Source: Enterobacter cloacae (GTDB taxonomy: Bacteria > Pseudomonadota > Gammaproteobacteria > Enterobacterales > Enterobacteriaceae). From it: a DNA stretch of 64,000 nt. This document shows, piece by piece, positions 1 through 8,642 of this stretch (within the stretch, counting starts at the first letter, position 1; each line of letters opens with the position of its first letter). The translations under genes were made by a program, and so were the position numbers. The stretch is taken from NCBI GenBank assembly GCA_014169315.1, contig AP022133.1, positions 434,001 to 498,000 on the forward strand. Reading direction: 5' to 3'. The notes under the pieces were generated by a model. That model saw only the letters and a program-made list of their open reading frames with translations. It did no database searches and was not told where the DNA came from.

Positions 1-532
1 GATCGAGAAAATGCGGGATATCTCTGGCAGCTCGGCGCGCATCGCCGACATCCTGAGCGTCATCGACGGTATCGCATTCCAGACCAATATCCTGGCGCTG
101 AACGCCTCTGTTGAAGCCGCACGCGCAGGTGAACAAGGACGTGGATTCGCCGTTGTGGCAGGTGAGGTGCGTAACCTGGCCAGCCGCAGTGCCGATGCGG
201 CAAAAGAGATCCGTTCACTTATCAGTGATTCGCAAACCCACGTTAACGAGGGCAGCGAGCTGGCGCAGCAGGCCGGTGAAACGATGGACGAAATCGCGAC
301 TGAAGTCCTGCGCATGACCAAACTGATGCGCGAAATTGCTACCGCGTCTCAGGAACAGAGTCGCGGTATTGAGCAGGTGAATATCGCGGTGAATCAGATG
401 GACGAAACCGCGCAGCAAAACGCGGCGCTGGTGCAACAATCTTCTGCCGCGACACGCTCGCTGGAAGAGCAGTCGCGTGAGCTGATGGAAGCCATGTCAT
501 CATTCAAACTGACGGCTCAGGCTGTTGCATAA
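1..532 (+). CDS. Methyl-accepting chemotaxis protein, C-terminal part (5' end outside window)
   Basis: This is the cytoplasmic signalling end of a chemoreceptor that would bind CheA and CheW at the cell pole. The frame is open from the first bases, so the gene begins before the window and the sensor, membrane and HAMP parts are not seen. The hairpin-tip signature is present ([20 protein letters not shown]), followed by the usual helical bundle rich in Ala, Glu and Gln. The protein ends in [10 protein letters not shown] and has no NWETF-type pentapeptide for CheR/CheB tethering, so it would be a low-abundance type receptor relying on others for methylation. The ligand cannot be told. A hairpin terminator follows directly. 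Confidence 0.93.
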   Translation, partial: IEKMRDISGSSARIADILSVIDGIAFQTNILALNASVEAARAGEQGRGFAVVAGEVRNLASRSADAAKEIRSLISDSQTHVNEGSELAQQAGETMDEIATEVLRMTKLMREIATASQEQSRGIEQVNIAVNQMDETAQQNAALVQQSSAATRSLEEQSRELMEAMSSFKLTAQAVA

Positions 533-863
533 TAATATCCAGCCCTGGTGCATTTTGTGCCAGGGTTTTATTTGTTGCTGAATTTATCGCCCCGAGATTA
601 TCGTGAATATCACCCACTAATATTTCCAGCGAGCTGGTTAAGGCTAACGCTTTTTCGGTTGGTTCCAGATATAAACCTTTGCGGAAAAATAATGGTTCGT
701 CAAAGAGTTGGCTAAAGCGTTTTAATGCCAGGCTTACCGCCGGGCGGGACATCTCCAGACGCACTGAGGCTTTTGCCATGCTGCCGCAGCGGACCACTTC
801 AATAAATACGGGGATAAGATTTAAATCAATACCGGTATTGGCTCGAGAATAGTTTTTCATCAC
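504..863 (-). pseudogene. Truncated LysR-family regulator (N-terminal fragment)
   Basis: The frame encodes 119 residues, against about 300 for an intact LysR-type regulator. Residues 10 to about 85 form the winged helix-turn-helix (for example DLNLIPVFIEVV and MSRPAVSLALKRF), in the style of the LeuO/YbeF branch. The effector-binding domain is absent. After about residue 90 the frame runs through the terminator of the neighbouring chemoreceptor gene and 29 bases into its coding sequence. This looks like a deletion that removed the 3' two thirds. A short DNA-binding protein could still be made, but function as a ligand-responsive regulator is not expected. Confidence 0.75.
543..572 (+). terminator. 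Rho-independent terminator of the chemoreceptor gene
   Basis: CCCTGG (543-548) pairs with CCAGGG (560-565), and TTTTATTT follows. It lies 10 bases after the receptor stop codon, inside the remains of the LysR reading frame on the other strand. Confidence 0.7.
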
Positions 864-977
864 AAGTTATGCTCCACGAAATATCTGTCAAACTGTTATG
901 GAAATAATGCAGGAGCAGTGGTGAATATTAAAGCGTATTTTTTATAAACACTTATACGGTAAAATATATAAATGAGA

Positions 978-1002
978 AAGGGAGCCAGCCAGGCTCCCTT
1001 TG
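978..1002 (-). terminator. Terminator of fbp
   Basis: GGGAGCC (980-986) and GGCTCCC (992-998) form a 7-bp stem with a five-base loop, 14 bases beyond the fbp stop codon. On the minus strand it is followed by a short T-rich run. Confidence 0.65.
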
Positions 1003-1011
1003 CTAAGGGTA

Positions 1012-2010
1012 TTACGCGTCCGGGAATTCCCGGATAAAACGTTCAACATCTTCAACCATATGGTTGTTACCGACGAAGAACGAACGGCGCTGGTGCAGGC
1101 TTTTTGGCACGATATCCAGAATACGCTCTTTACCGTCGCTCGCCTTACCGCCGGCCTGCTCGGCCAGGAACGCCATCGGGTTGCATTCGTACAGCAGACG
1201 CAGTTTCCCGTCAGGGTGGCTGGCGGTGCTTGGGTAGAGGTAGATGCCGCCTTTCAGCAGGTTACGGTGGAAGTCCGCTACCAGCGAGCCAATGTAGCGA
1301 GAGGTATACGGGCGTTGGGTTGCTTTATCCTCTTCCTGGCAGAATTTGATGTATTTCTTCACGCCGTTCGGGAATCTGATGTAGTTACCTTCGTTGATGG
1401 AGTAGGTGTTGCCCTTCTCCGGGAAGCGCATACGTTCCTGACTCAGGCAGAACACGCCCAGCGACGGATCGTAAGTAAAGGCGTGAACGCCACACCCGGT
1501 GGTGTACACCAGCATGGTGGACGAACCATATACGACGTAACCGGCAGCAACCTGATGACTGCCAGGTTGCAGGAAATCTTCTTCGGTCACCGGCGTGCCA
1601 ACAGGCGTGACGCGGCGGTAGATGGAGAAAATGGTACCGACAGAAACGTTAACGTCGATATTGGAGGAGCCGTCCAGCGGATCCATCAGAACGACGTATT
1701 TCGCGTGTTCGCACCCTTCGAAAACAACAATTTCATCTTCTTCTTCAGAGGCGATACCCGCAACGATGTCGCGTGCGCGCAGTGCAGCTTTCAGTTTTTC
1801 ATTTGCGAACAGGTCGAGTTTCTGTTGAACCTCGCCCTGAACGTTCTCGGCACCGCTGGCACCCAGGATATCGACCAGACCGGCCTTGTTGATATCACGG
1901 TGGATGATCTTAGCGCCCAGCTTTATTGCCGACAGCAAAGCAGTGAGTTCACCGGTAGCATGAGAGAACTCGTGCTGCTTTTCGACAATAAATTCACCTA
2001 ACGTTTTCAT
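1012..2010 (-). CDS. fbp: Class 1 fructose-1,6-bisphosphatase
   Basis: Hydrolyses fructose-1,6-bisphosphate to fructose-6-phosphate in gluconeogenesis, in the cytoplasm. At 332 residues it has the full length of the E. coli enzyme. The metal and phosphate signature [16 protein letters not shown] is intact around residues 110-125, and the N-terminal AMP-binding region is present. The start is the ATG at 2010, after a purine-rich ribosome site (AGGGAAAG on the minus strand). It is divergent from mpl, as in E. coli, with 198 bases between them. Confidence 0.97.
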   Translation of the reverse strand: MKTLGEFIVEKQHEFSHATGELTALLSAIKLGAKIIHRDINKAGLVDILGASGAENVQGEVQQKLDLFANEKLKAALRARDIVAGIASEEEDEIVVFEGCEHAKYVVLMDPLDGSSNIDVNVSVGTIFSIYRRVTPVGTPVTEEDFLQPGSHQVAAGYVVYGSSTMLVYTTGCGVHAFTYDPSLGVFCLSQERMRFPEKGNTYSINEGNYIRFPNGVKKYIKFCQEEDKATQRPYTSRYIGSLVADFHRNLLKGGIYLYPSTASHPDGKLRLLYECNPMAFLAEQAGGKASDGKERILDIVPKSLHQRRSFFVGNNHMVEDVERFIREFPDA

Positions 2011-2208
2011 AACACTTTCCCTGCATCTTATGTGAGTAGAGCGATTGTATGTTCACTAAAACGACTAAAGCCCAACAATCTTAACAAACATTCAAATGTT
2101 AGCGCAGAGGTGAATCGCGCCAGCAGCATACGGATTTACCTGAAATGCGTTTCACAGGCGCTGACATGTGAGTAAAATGTGCGCCACATTGAAGAAGGAT
2201 AGTGACGT

Positions 2209-3582
2209 ATGCGCATTCATATATTGGGGATTTGTGGCACTTTTATGGGCGGACTGGCAATGCTGGCGCGCTCGCTGGGCCATGAAGTGACAGGTTCGGA
2301 CGCCAATGTGTATCCGCCGATGAGCACGCTTCTGGAGAAGCAGGGCATCTCCCTTATTCAGGGCTACGATGTCAGCCAACTGGAGCCGCAGCCGGATCTG
2401 GTGATCATTGGTAACGCCATGACCCGTGGTAATCCGTGTGTTGAAGCGGTGCTGGAACGCAATATTCCATTTATGTCTGGCCCGCAGTGGCTGCATGATT
2501 TTGTGCTGCGCGACCGCTGGGTGATCGCTGTTGCCGGTACTCACGGTAAAACCACCACCGCCGGGATGGCAACCTGGATCCTTGAGGCCTGTGGTTACAA
2601 GCCTGGCTTCGTGATTGGTGGTGTACCGGGTAATTTCGACGTCTCCGCACGTCTGGGTGACAGTCCATTCTTTGTGATCGAAGCCGATGAGTACGACTGT
2701 GCGTTCTTCGATAAACGTTCTAAATTCGTACATTACTGCCCACGTACGCTGATCCTCAACAACCTTGAGTTTGATCACGCGGATATCTTTGACGACCTGA
2801 AAGCGATTCAGAAGCAATTCCACCATCTGGTGCGCATTGTTCCGGGTCAGGGCCGTATTATCCTGCCGGAGAACGACATCAACCTGAAGCAGACGATGGC
2901 GATGGGTTGCTGGAGCGAGCAGGAGCTGGTGGGCGATCAGGGCCACTGGCAGGCGAAAAAACTCAACGTGGATGCCTCTGAGTGGGAAGTGCTGCTCGAC
3001 GGCGAAAAAGTGGGTGAGGTGAAGTGGGGCCTGGTGGGCGAGCACAACATGCACAACGGTCTGATGGCGATTGCTGCGGCACGTCATGTGGGCGTTCAGC
3101 CTGCGGATGCGGCCAATGCACTGGGTTCATTTGTGAACGCCCGCCGTCGTCTGGAGCTGCGTGGCGAAGCCAACGGTGTCACGGTGTATGACGATTTCGC
3201 ACATCATCCAACGGCCATTCTGGCGACGCTTGCTGCCCTGCGTGGCAAAGTGGGGGGCACGGCGCGCATTCTGGCGATACTGGAACCTCGCTCTAACACC
3301 ATGAAGATGGGCATCTGCAAAGACGATCTCGCACCATCCTTAGGGCGTGCCGATGAAGTCTTCCTGCTGCAGCCGCAGCATATTCCGTGGCAGGTGGCGG
3401 AAGTTGCCGATGCCTGCGTACAGCCTGCGCACTGGAGTGCGGACGTTGATACGCTTGCGGATATGGTGGTGAAATCTGCACAGCCTGGCGATCACATTCT
3501 GGTGATGAGCAACGGCGGTTTTGGTGGGATCCATCAGAAACTGCTGGACGGTCTGGCGAAGAAAGCGGAAGTGGTCGAGTAA
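2209..3582 (+). CDS. mpl: UDP-MurNAc:L-Ala-gamma-D-Glu-meso-DAP ligase (murein peptide ligase)
   Basis: A Mur-ligase family enzyme that reattaches recycled cell-wall tripeptide to UDP-MurNAc using ATP, feeding the murein recycling pathway in the cytoplasm. The 457-residue length is standard. An N-terminal glycine-rich nucleotide fold (HILGICGTFMGG), the Mur ATP-binding loop GTHGKTTTAGM near residue 110 and the C-terminal Mur domain are visible. The ATG at 2209 follows GAAGGA. The gene stands alone between fbp (divergent) and darP (convergent). Confidence 0.97.
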   Translation: MRIHILGICGTFMGGLAMLARSLGHEVTGSDANVYPPMSTLLEKQGISLIQGYDVSQLEPQPDLVIIGNAMTRGNPCVEAVLERNIPFMSGPQWLHDFVLRDRWVIAVAGTHGKTTTAGMATWILEACGYKPGFVIGGVPGNFDVSARLGDSPFFVIEADEYDCAFFDKRSKFVHYCPRTLILNNLEFDHADIFDDLKAIQKQFHHLVRIVPGQGRIILPENDINLKQTMAMGCWSEQELVGDQGHWQAKKLNVDASEWEVLLDGEKVGEVKWGLVGEHNMHNGLMAIAAARHVGVQPADAANALGSFVNARRRLELRGEANGVTVYDDFAHHPTAILATLAALRGKVGGTARILAILEPRSNTMKMGICKDDLAPSLGRADEVFLLQPQHIPWQVAEVADACVQPAHWSADVDTLADMVVKSAQPGDHILVMSNGGFGGIHQKLLDGLAKKAEVVE

Positions 3583-3583
3583 T

Positions 3584-3664
3584 CCCCTCACCCCAGCCTC
3601 TCCCCAAAGGGGAGAGGCTGTTCAATTCCCCTCGCCCCTTTGGGGAGAGGGTCAGGGTGAGGGG
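3584..3664 (+). repeat. CCCTCACCC-type palindromic repeat, copy 1
   Basis: Bounded by CCCCTCACCCCAG and GTCAGGGTGAGGGG, with two inner stems made of CTCTCCCC and GGGGAGAG. It belongs to a family seen six times in this window, always between genes. Here it separates the convergent ends of mpl and darP and could act as a bidirectional 3'-end hairpin. Confidence 0.85.
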
Positions 3665-3681
3665 AACAGGCGGTTCGAATG

Positions 3682-4233
3682 TTACTCTTCGTTCTCAGAC
3701 AGCTCGCGAAGATACTGGAAAATCAGGCGCGCAGATTTCGGCGGCTTATTCCCTTCTTTCTCTTTCTTCGCGTTGCGGATCAAAGAACGCAGCTGCTGGC
3801 GGTCGGCGTCTGGCCACAGATTTAAGACTTCTGGCACAGCGTCATCACCTTGTTCAATCAGACGATCGCGGATCTGCTCCAGTTTATGGAACAGCGCAAC
3901 CTGCTGGTTGTGGCGGTTTTTCAGCTTGTCCAGCGCCTGGCGAATCGGGTCGACGTCACGCTGACGCAGCATTTTACCGATAAGCTGAAGCTGGCGGCGG
4001 CGGCCTTCTTTTTTGATTTTCTGTGCCAGTTCAATGGCATCACGTAGATCCTGGTCGAGCGGGAGCTTATCCAGCGCGTTTTTACCCAGTTCTACCATTT
4101 CTGCGCCAAGCTGTTTTAACTCTTCGGCGTCGCGTTTAATTTCACTTTTACTGACCCAGATGATCTCATCATCTTCGTCTTCGATGTCATCACCGGGAAC
4201 GTCGTCGAGCCAGTCTTCGGGCTGCTTAGTCAT
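3682..4233 (-). CDS. darP: Ribosome maturation protein DarP (YjgA family)
   Basis: A 183-residue all-helical YjgA-family protein that binds late 50S precursors and helps complete the peptidyl-transferase centre. The acidic N-terminus ([14 protein letters not shown]) and the Lys/Arg/Gln-rich helices are typical of the family. The start at 4233 follows AAGGAGCC on the minus strand. It is divergent from pmbA, with 95 bases between the start codons. Confidence 0.95.
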   Translation of the reverse strand: MTKQPEDWLDDVPGDDIEDEDDEIIWVSKSEIKRDAEELKQLGAEMVELGKNALDKLPLDQDLRDAIELAQKIKKEGRRRQLQLIGKMLRQRDVDPIRQALDKLKNRHNQQVALFHKLEQIRDRLIEQGDDAVPEVLNLWPDADRQQLRSLIRNAKKEKEGNKPPKSARLIFQYLRELSENEE

Positions 4234-4328
4234 GTCAGGCTCCTTAAAAAAAGAGGCTAATGTTACCAGTTAAGACGCGCACTGAAAAACGGTTCTCTGT
4301 TAGACTTCAGTTAACTCTCTCTTACAGT

Positions 4329-5681
4329 ATGGCATTTGCGATGAAAGTAACCTCACAAGTTGAAGCGCAGCGTAAGCTTCTGGAAGAAGCCGTCTCCACC
4401 GCGCTGACGCTCGCTTCAGGTAAATCAGATGGCGCGGAAGTGGCGGTCAGCAAAACCACTGGCATTAGCGTGAGTACCCGCTATGGCGAAGTGGAGAATG
4501 TAGAATTCAACAGCGATGGTGCTCTGGGGATCACGGTGTATCACCAGAATCGCAAAGGCAGTGCATCATCGACCGATCTCAGCCCGGATGCCATTGCCCG
4601 TACGGTGCAGGCTGCGCTGGATATCGCGCGTTATACGTCCCCCGATCCTTACGCAGGTGTTGCCGACAAAGAGCTGCTGGCGTTTGATGCCCCGGATCTC
4701 GATCTTTTCCATCCGGCGGAAGTCACCCCGGACGAAGCGATCGAACTGGCTGCGCGTGCCGAGCAGGCCTCCCTGCAGGCTGATAAACGCATCACCAATA
4801 CCGAAGGCGGCAGTTTCAACAGCCACTACGGCATCAAAGTATTCGGCAACAGCCACGGGATGTTGCAGGGTTACTGCTCGACCCGTCATTCGCTGTCCAG
4901 CTGTGTGATTGCCGAAGAAAATGGCGATATGGAGCGTGACTACGCCTATACCATTGGCCGTGCGCTGGAGGATTTGCAGTCTCCGGAGTGGGTCGGTGCT
5001 GAGTGTGCGCAGCGCACACTTTCTCGCCTGTCACCGCGTAAGCTCTCTACCATGAAAGCCCCGGTTATTTTTGCCAATGAAGTGGCGACTGGCCTGTTTG
5101 GCCATCTGGTCGGGGCGATTGCCGGTGGCTCGGTTTACCGTAAATCGACGTTCCTGCTTGATTCGCTGGGTAAACAGATCCTGCCGGAATGGCTGACTAT
5201 CGAAGAGCATCCGCATTTGCTTAAAGGTCTGGCCTCTACGCCATTCGACAGCGAAGGCGTGCGCACAGAACGCCGCGATATCATCAAAGACGGTATTCTG
5301 ACCCAGTGGTTGCTGACCAATTATTCTGCACGTAAGCTGGGGCTGAAAAGCACGGGTCACGCGGGTGGCATTCATAACTGGCGTATTGCCGGGCAAGGTC
5401 TGAACTTTGAGCAGATGCTGAAAGAGATGGGGACCGGCCTGGTGGTGACGGAGCTGATGGGCCAGGGCGTGAGCGGCATGACCGGGGATTACTCTCGTGG
5501 TGCGGCGGGCTTCTGGGTTGAAAACGGTGAAATCCAGTATCCTGTGAGTGAAATCACTATTGCCGGCAACCTGAAAGATATGTGGCGCAATATTGTTACT
5601 GTCGGTAACGATATTGAAACACGTAGCAATATACAGTGTGGTTCAGTTCTTCTGCCGGAAATGAAAATTGCCGGTCAATAA
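4329..5681 (+). CDS. pmbA: Metalloprotease PmbA/TldE
   Basis: The TldE subunit of the TldD-TldE zinc protease, which removes leader peptides from RiPPs such as microcin B17 and degrades the CcdA antitoxin; TldE itself carries no catalytic zinc motif. Starting at the ATG at 4329 gives 450 residues, the same length and N-terminus style as the E. coli protein; an upstream in-frame extension of 23 residues is not needed. The C-terminal TldD/PmbA domain signature regions ([27 protein letters not shown]) are present. The stop codon lies at the edge of a short inverted repeat. Confidence 0.96.
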   Translation: MAFAMKVTSQVEAQRKLLEEAVSTALTLASGKSDGAEVAVSKTTGISVSTRYGEVENVEFNSDGALGITVYHQNRKGSASSTDLSPDAIARTVQAALDIARYTSPDPYAGVADKELLAFDAPDLDLFHPAEVTPDEAIELAARAEQASLQADKRITNTEGGSFNSHYGIKVFGNSHGMLQGYCSTRHSLSSCVIAEENGDMERDYAYTIGRALEDLQSPEWVGAECAQRTLSRLSPRKLSTMKAPVIFANEVATGLFGHLVGAIAGGSVYRKSTFLLDSLGKQILPEWLTIEEHPHLLKGLASTPFDSEGVRTERRDIIKDGILTQWLLTNYSARKLGLKSTGHAGGIHNWRIAGQGLNFEQMLKEMGTGLVVTELMGQGVSGMTGDYSRGAAGFWVENGEIQYPVSEITIAGNLKDMWRNIVTVGNDIETRSNIQCGSVLLPEMKIAGQ

Positions 5682-5752
5682 TACCCGTCATACTTCAAGC
5701 TGCAGGTGCGTTGGCTGCACGCGTTCCTGCAACTCGAATTATTTAGGGTATT
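5680..5752 (+). repeat. 73-bp imperfect inverted repeat overlapping the pmbA stop codon
   Basis: The ends read AATACCC and GGGTATT. The outer 28 bases are related as imperfect inverted copies (CTTCAAGCTGCAGG against the complement of CCTGCAACTCGAAT). This is the form of a short miniature element of the sort scattered in enterobacterial genomes. The pmbA stop TAA is supplied by or abuts its left end. Confidence 0.7.
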
Positions 5753-5787
5753 ACGCTTATCGTGAATAATAAAAAAGGAAGTGAGCA

Positions 5788-6174
5788 ATGCGTAAACACC
5801 TGTTAGCGATCGTCGCGGCTTCAACGCTGGTTCTTGGCTCTTCTGCGTTTGCTGCCGATCTTGAAAGCAACATGGGTATTCTCAGTGAAAACCTGAAGAT
5901 CGTTCAGAAAACGGACAATGCAGCAGAAATGAAAGACGCGTTGACCAAAATGCGTGAGGCGGCATTAGACTCGAAAAAATCCACGCCACCTAAGCTGGAA
6001 AACAAAGCGGCTGACAGCGCCGAGATGAAGGACTATCTCCACGGCTTTGACGTGCTGGTGGGCCAGATCGACGGTGCGCTGAAGCTCGCGAATGAAGGCA
6101 AAGTGAAAGAAGCTCGTGCAGCAGCCGATCAGTTTGTGACGACACGCAATACGTATCACAAAAAGTATCGTTAA
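5788..6174 (+). CDS. cybC: Soluble cytochrome b562 precursor
   Basis: A small periplasmic four-helix-bundle haem protein of unsettled electron-transfer role. The 128-residue precursor has a clear signal peptide ending SSAFA, cut before ADLESNMG. In the mature form the axial ligands are both present: Met7 in ESNMG and the C-terminal His in TYHKKYR. A ribosome site AAGGAAG precedes the ATG. Its place after pmbA matches E. coli. Confidence 0.95.
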   Translation: MRKHLLAIVAASTLVLGSSAFAADLESNMGILSENLKIVQKTDNAAEMKDALTKMREAALDSKKSTPPKLENKAADSAEMKDYLHGFDVLVGQIDGALKLANEGKVKEARAAADQFVTTRNTYHKKYR

Positions 6175-6244
6175 TTGGGTGCCTGAGCTGTACGCCCTTT
6201 CTCCGTGTGCGGAGGCGCATTACGCGCCCCCGCATGCTTGCTCC

Positions 6245-6400
6245 CTACTTTCCGGAGCGACAATCCATCCGCGCTGTCACTTCAAACGAGCCGTTTCGAA
6301 AACGGATCTCGCACAGTGTTTTCCTCGTCACCAGCGTTAAAATGATTATTGTCAAAGCAATAATCATCAAACCCCGGATAATCAGGGACTGGCGTTTCAT
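6245..6400 (-). CDS. Hok/Gef-family small membrane toxin
   Basis: A 51-codon gene. The product begins MKRQSLIIRG, has one hydrophobic membrane helix (about residues 6-24, LMIIALTIIILTLV), then the family hallmark TRKTLCEIRFRNG and a C-terminal RMDCRSGK, closely following the Hok pattern of helix, TRK-LCEIR, then a short periplasmic tail with a second Cys. Such proteins depolarise the inner membrane when translated. The start at 6400 follows GGAGG on the minus strand. The upstream leader contains a strong hairpin expected for the partner RNA. An open frame on the opposite strand (6207-6419) is its shadow. Confidence 0.85.
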   Translation of the reverse strand: MKRQSLIIRGLMIIALTIIILTLVTRKTLCEIRFRNGSFEVTARMDCRSGK

Positions 6401-6424
6401 GGATGCCTCCTTGCTTTAAAGCGG

Positions 6425-6498
6425 GCGAGGTAGCGAACTCCACGGTTGTGCGTGTCGTTTCGAGCCCCCGCCCTGATTTTCTATCAGGCGGGGCTTTC
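6425..6498 (+). ncRNA. Putative Sok-like antisense RNA to the Hok-type leader
   Basis: On the plus strand, just upstream of the toxin start, CCCCGCCCTGAT (6466-6477) pairs with ATCAGGCGGGG (6483-6493) around a TTTCT loop with one bulged C, and CTTTCC follows. This resembles the terminator hairpin of Sok-type antisense RNAs and lies where Sok is encoded in hok/sok loci. The 5' end and promoter are not resolved; the left limit given is a guess. Confidence 0.42.
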
Positions 6499-6644
6499 CA
6501 CTTTCCGTCCCATGCCTGAGACGGTCAGTCTCAAGCACCCGTCGCCACTCTGGCGAATCCCCATAAGAAAACCTTATCCACGTCACATTTCTACGAGTCT
6601 GCTCGTAATCTTTTCTGCTTTACTCATCCCTTTTGTGCCGCCAG

Positions 6645-6668
6645 ATTGAGTGATATTCATCACGTAAA
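6645..6668. promoter_or_regulatory. CRP-type site upstream of the DUF4310-4312 operon
   Basis: The core GTGA-TATTCA-TCAC (6650-6663) is a perfect match to the two CRP half-sites at the right spacing. A weaker second candidate, TGTGGCACAGATCACT, lies about 45 bases nearer the genes (6697-6712). Both suggest cAMP-CRP control, as expected for a sugar-acid catabolic operon. Confidence 0.6.
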
Positions 6669-6728
6669 TGCATTGATTTATTCAAATTCAGCGTATTTAT
6701 GTGGCACAGATCACTGCTGCTGCTTTCC

Positions 6729-6748
6729 TTTCCACTTCGAAGTGGAAA
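6729..6748. promoter_or_regulatory. Perfect 20-bp palindrome before the operon, likely operator
   Basis: TTTCCACTTC is followed directly by its reverse complement GAAGTGGAAA. It sits 87 bases before the first start codon, between the CRP-like sites and the gene. The likely binder is the operon's own regulator (13570-15480), but this is inference. Confidence 0.6.
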
Positions 6749-6834
6749 ACAACTCGCTACAAACCCTTCGTCGTCATCGTTAGTTTTATTCCAGAGCCAT
6801 TAACGGGGTAAGACGAGTGATTAACGGAGCGGTA

Positions 6835-7155
6835 ATGAACGACGTTGGGGATCAGGCGGTGCAAACAGAACAGCTCGCTAACACCATGCTGCAGCAGGTC
6901 TATACCCTGCTGGCCCGGCACAACATCATCCCTAATGCAGTACAGGAACAGATGCTGACCTCACACGTTCGCGCGATGGCGCACCGGTCTGTGACCGGCG
7001 AGCCGCTGCCGGAAGTAGAAGCAGAGCTGTTCGACGAGATTTCACCCGATTCAATGCGACTTGCCCGCGAAGTGGTGGCGCAGTTTGGCAACCTTCCTGA
7101 TGAAGAGGCCTGGCTGCTCTCCGTTCACTTTGAAGTCGCGAAAGACAACCTTTAA
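6835..7155 (+). CDS. Small stand-alone PRD domain protein (EF_0829/AHA_3910 family)
   Basis: A 106-residue protein that is little more than one PTS regulation domain, a helical bundle normally phosphorylated on His by PTS proteins. There is no DNA- or RNA-binding domain. PRD features visible are the LPEVEAELFDEI stretch and the terminal ALLSVHF-type segment (AWLLSVHFEVAKDN). The ATG at 6835 follows GGAG at 5 bases; a GTG at 6817 would add 6 residues and has a poorer site. It is first in an operon with SFCGS, DUF4312, DUF4311 and DUF4310 genes, a conserved grouping. Its role may be to sense phosphorylation state, but that is unproven. Confidence 0.85.
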   Translation: MNDVGDQAVQTEQLANTMLQQVYTLLARHNIIPNAVQEQMLTSHVRAMAHRSVTGEPLPEVEAELFDEISPDSMRLAREVVAQFGNLPDEEAWLLSVHFEVAKDNL

Positions 7156-7165
7156 GGAGCAACAC

Positions 7166-7528
7166 ATGGAACAGATTACAGTCGTGATTGGCGATCGCCT
7201 GGGTAAAGGTCAGAAAGTGGCCGCCGGCGTGGAAAAGGCAGGTGGACGTGCGGTTGTCGTGCCGGGGGTGGCGGCAGATATGAAACTGGGTGACGTGATG
7301 AAAGCGGAAAACGCCACCTTCGGCATCTCCTTCTGCGGCAGCGGTGGCGCGGGTGCCATTACTGCGCAAACCAAATATGGCTACAAAGCCAAATACGGCA
7401 TGCGTTCTGTGGAAGAGGGCGTAACCGCCATCAACGAAGGCTGCAACGTGCTGGGCTTCGGCTTTATGGATAAAGAAGAGCTGGGCGAGCGTCTGGTACA
7501 GGCGTGGCAGAAGAAGCACGGCGCATAA
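7166..7528 (+). CDS. SFCGS-family glycine-rich protein (DUF2620)
   Basis: A cytoplasmic protein of 120 residues. It begins ITVVIGDRLGKGQ, a strand-loop-helix opening like those of small nucleotide- or phosphate-binding folds and PTS IIB domains, and carries the family motif SFCGSGGAGAIT at about residue 54. The Cys in that motif is the obvious candidate for a phosphorylated or catalytic residue, but no function has been shown. AAGGAG lies 7 bases before the ATG. It is followed after 2 bases by the DUF4312 gene, so the two are probably translationally coupled. Confidence 0.88.
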   Translation: MEQITVVIGDRLGKGQKVAAGVEKAGGRAVVVPGVAADMKLGDVMKAENATFGISFCGSGGAGAITAQTKYGYKAKYGMRSVEEGVTAINEGCNVLGFGFMDKEELGERLVQAWQKKHGA

Positions 7529-7530
7529 GC

Positions 7531-7830
7531 ATGAAAGAACAGTTCACGACCACCGTGAGAGTGAAGGGCAAAGGCGATGCCAAAGCGCGCGCCTTTGCCG
7601 ATGCGCTCAACCACGTTCAGGCCGCGGTGATGCAAGCCTCACCGCATATCTTACTGCGTATTGAGCCACAGGATGTGCAGGTTGTTCAGGCGCAAGAAGC
7701 GGTGCGTAAAGAAGCCTTCCTGTTCTTCTTTTTGCGCCGGGAAAGACGCACCTACAGCGTGGAGCTGGATGTGACCGTCAACGTGACTGCCATCAATCTT
7801 GATCGGGTGGATTTCGTCACGCAACGCTGA
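7531..7830 (+). CDS. DUF4312 family protein (EF_0831/AHA_3912 type)
   Basis: A 99-residue soluble protein with alternating strands and one basic segment (FFLRRERRTYSVEL). No catalytic motif is recognised. The ATG at 7531 comes 2 bases after the previous stop, with the ribosome site inside the end of the SFCGS gene. Members of this family occur only in this type of cluster as far as I know, which suggests a subunit of the same complex as the two membrane proteins that follow. Confidence 0.85.
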   Translation: MKEQFTTTVRVKGKGDAKARAFADALNHVQAAVMQASPHILLRIEPQDVQVVQAQEAVRKEAFLFFFLRRERRTYSVELDVTVNVTAINLDRVDFVTQR

Positions 7831-7852
7831 TTCTTCATAAAAGGGCAGACTG

Positions 7853-8629
7853 ATGTTCTTAATTATATTAATAAAATCGCTCATCATTGGCGGCCTGGTT
7901 GGCGTCGGTGTGGGGGCCGGGGCTGCACGCATGTTTCATGCGCCTACCACTCAGGGTATGGGCGCGTTTCGTACGTTGGGGGAACTGAACTCCTGTGAAG
8001 GGGACCCGGCTTCTCACTTCTCTTTTGGGTTAGGCTTCTTCTTTAACGCCTGGGCTTCTTCCGTGGCCGCAGGTGCATTCACTCAGGACGTTGACCACCG
8101 CATTATCCCGAACTGGGGCGCAGCGGCGCTAATGCTCAAAAACCGTAACGTCGGCGAAACACTCCACGATCCCCGCAAGATGGCGATTGCCTGCGGCGTG
8201 ATCGGCATGATCGTCGTGACCTTCCTTAACCTTACCGCCTCCTCCGTTCCGGCTGCACTTCAGGTGACGGCCGTTAAGGTGCTGGTACCGGCAGCTAACC
8301 TGCTGGTGAACACCGTCATGCCGGTTATCTTCTGGCTGGCGGCCATCGATGCAGGCAAAAAATCCGGCTTCTGGGCCACCGTGTTTGGCGGTGCGGCGCA
8401 GCTGATCATGGGTAACGCCGTACCGGGTCTGGTGCTGGGTATTCTGATCGGTAAAGGCGTGGAAGAGAGCGGCTGGAACCACGTCACCAAAGTGATGATG
8501 GTGGCCATCGTGGCGCTGTTCGTCCTGAGCGGCTTCTTCCGTGGCTTCGATATGAAGATGATCGAATCCTTCCATCTGACCGTGCCGAACTGGCTCGACA
8601 TGATCCACAACTCGCTCAGCGGTAAATAA
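7853..8629 (+). CDS. DUF4311 membrane protein (EF_0832 type), probable transporter subunit
   Basis: A 258-residue integral membrane protein with about six or seven hydrophobic segments rich in Gly and Ala, starting with ILIKSLIIGGLVGVGVGAGA at the N-terminus. Between helices it has conserved polar loops (LGELNSCEGDPASHFSFG). It is followed 13 bases later by the second membrane protein. The pair resembles in size the IIC and IID subunits of mannose-type PTS permeases, but the sequences are not obviously homologous. Transport is inferred from membrane topology and context. Confidence 0.85.
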   Translation: MFLIILIKSLIIGGLVGVGVGAGAARMFHAPTTQGMGAFRTLGELNSCEGDPASHFSFGLGFFFNAWASSVAAGAFTQDVDHRIIPNWGAAALMLKNRNVGETLHDPRKMAIACGVIGMIVVTFLNLTASSVPAALQVTAVKVLVPAANLLVNTVMPVIFWLAAIDAGKKSGFWATVFGGAAQLIMGNAVPGLVLGILIGKGVEESGWNHVTKVMMVAIVALFVLSGFFRGFDMKMIESFHLTVPNWLDMIHNSLSGK

Positions 8630-8642
8630 CAGGAGCCTCTAC

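Noticed and set aside
1000..2001. Long plus-strand open frame of 333 codons opposite fbp
   Set aside because: It is a shadow of fbp, caused by codon bias; the minus-strand product is a clear enzyme.
6207..6419. 70-codon plus-strand frame
   Set aside because: It is the antisense of the Hok-like gene and has no ribosome site or recognisable content.
6446..6649. 67-codon plus-strand frame between the Hok-like locus and the operon
   Set aside because: No ribosome site, no family resemblance, and it covers regulatory sequence.
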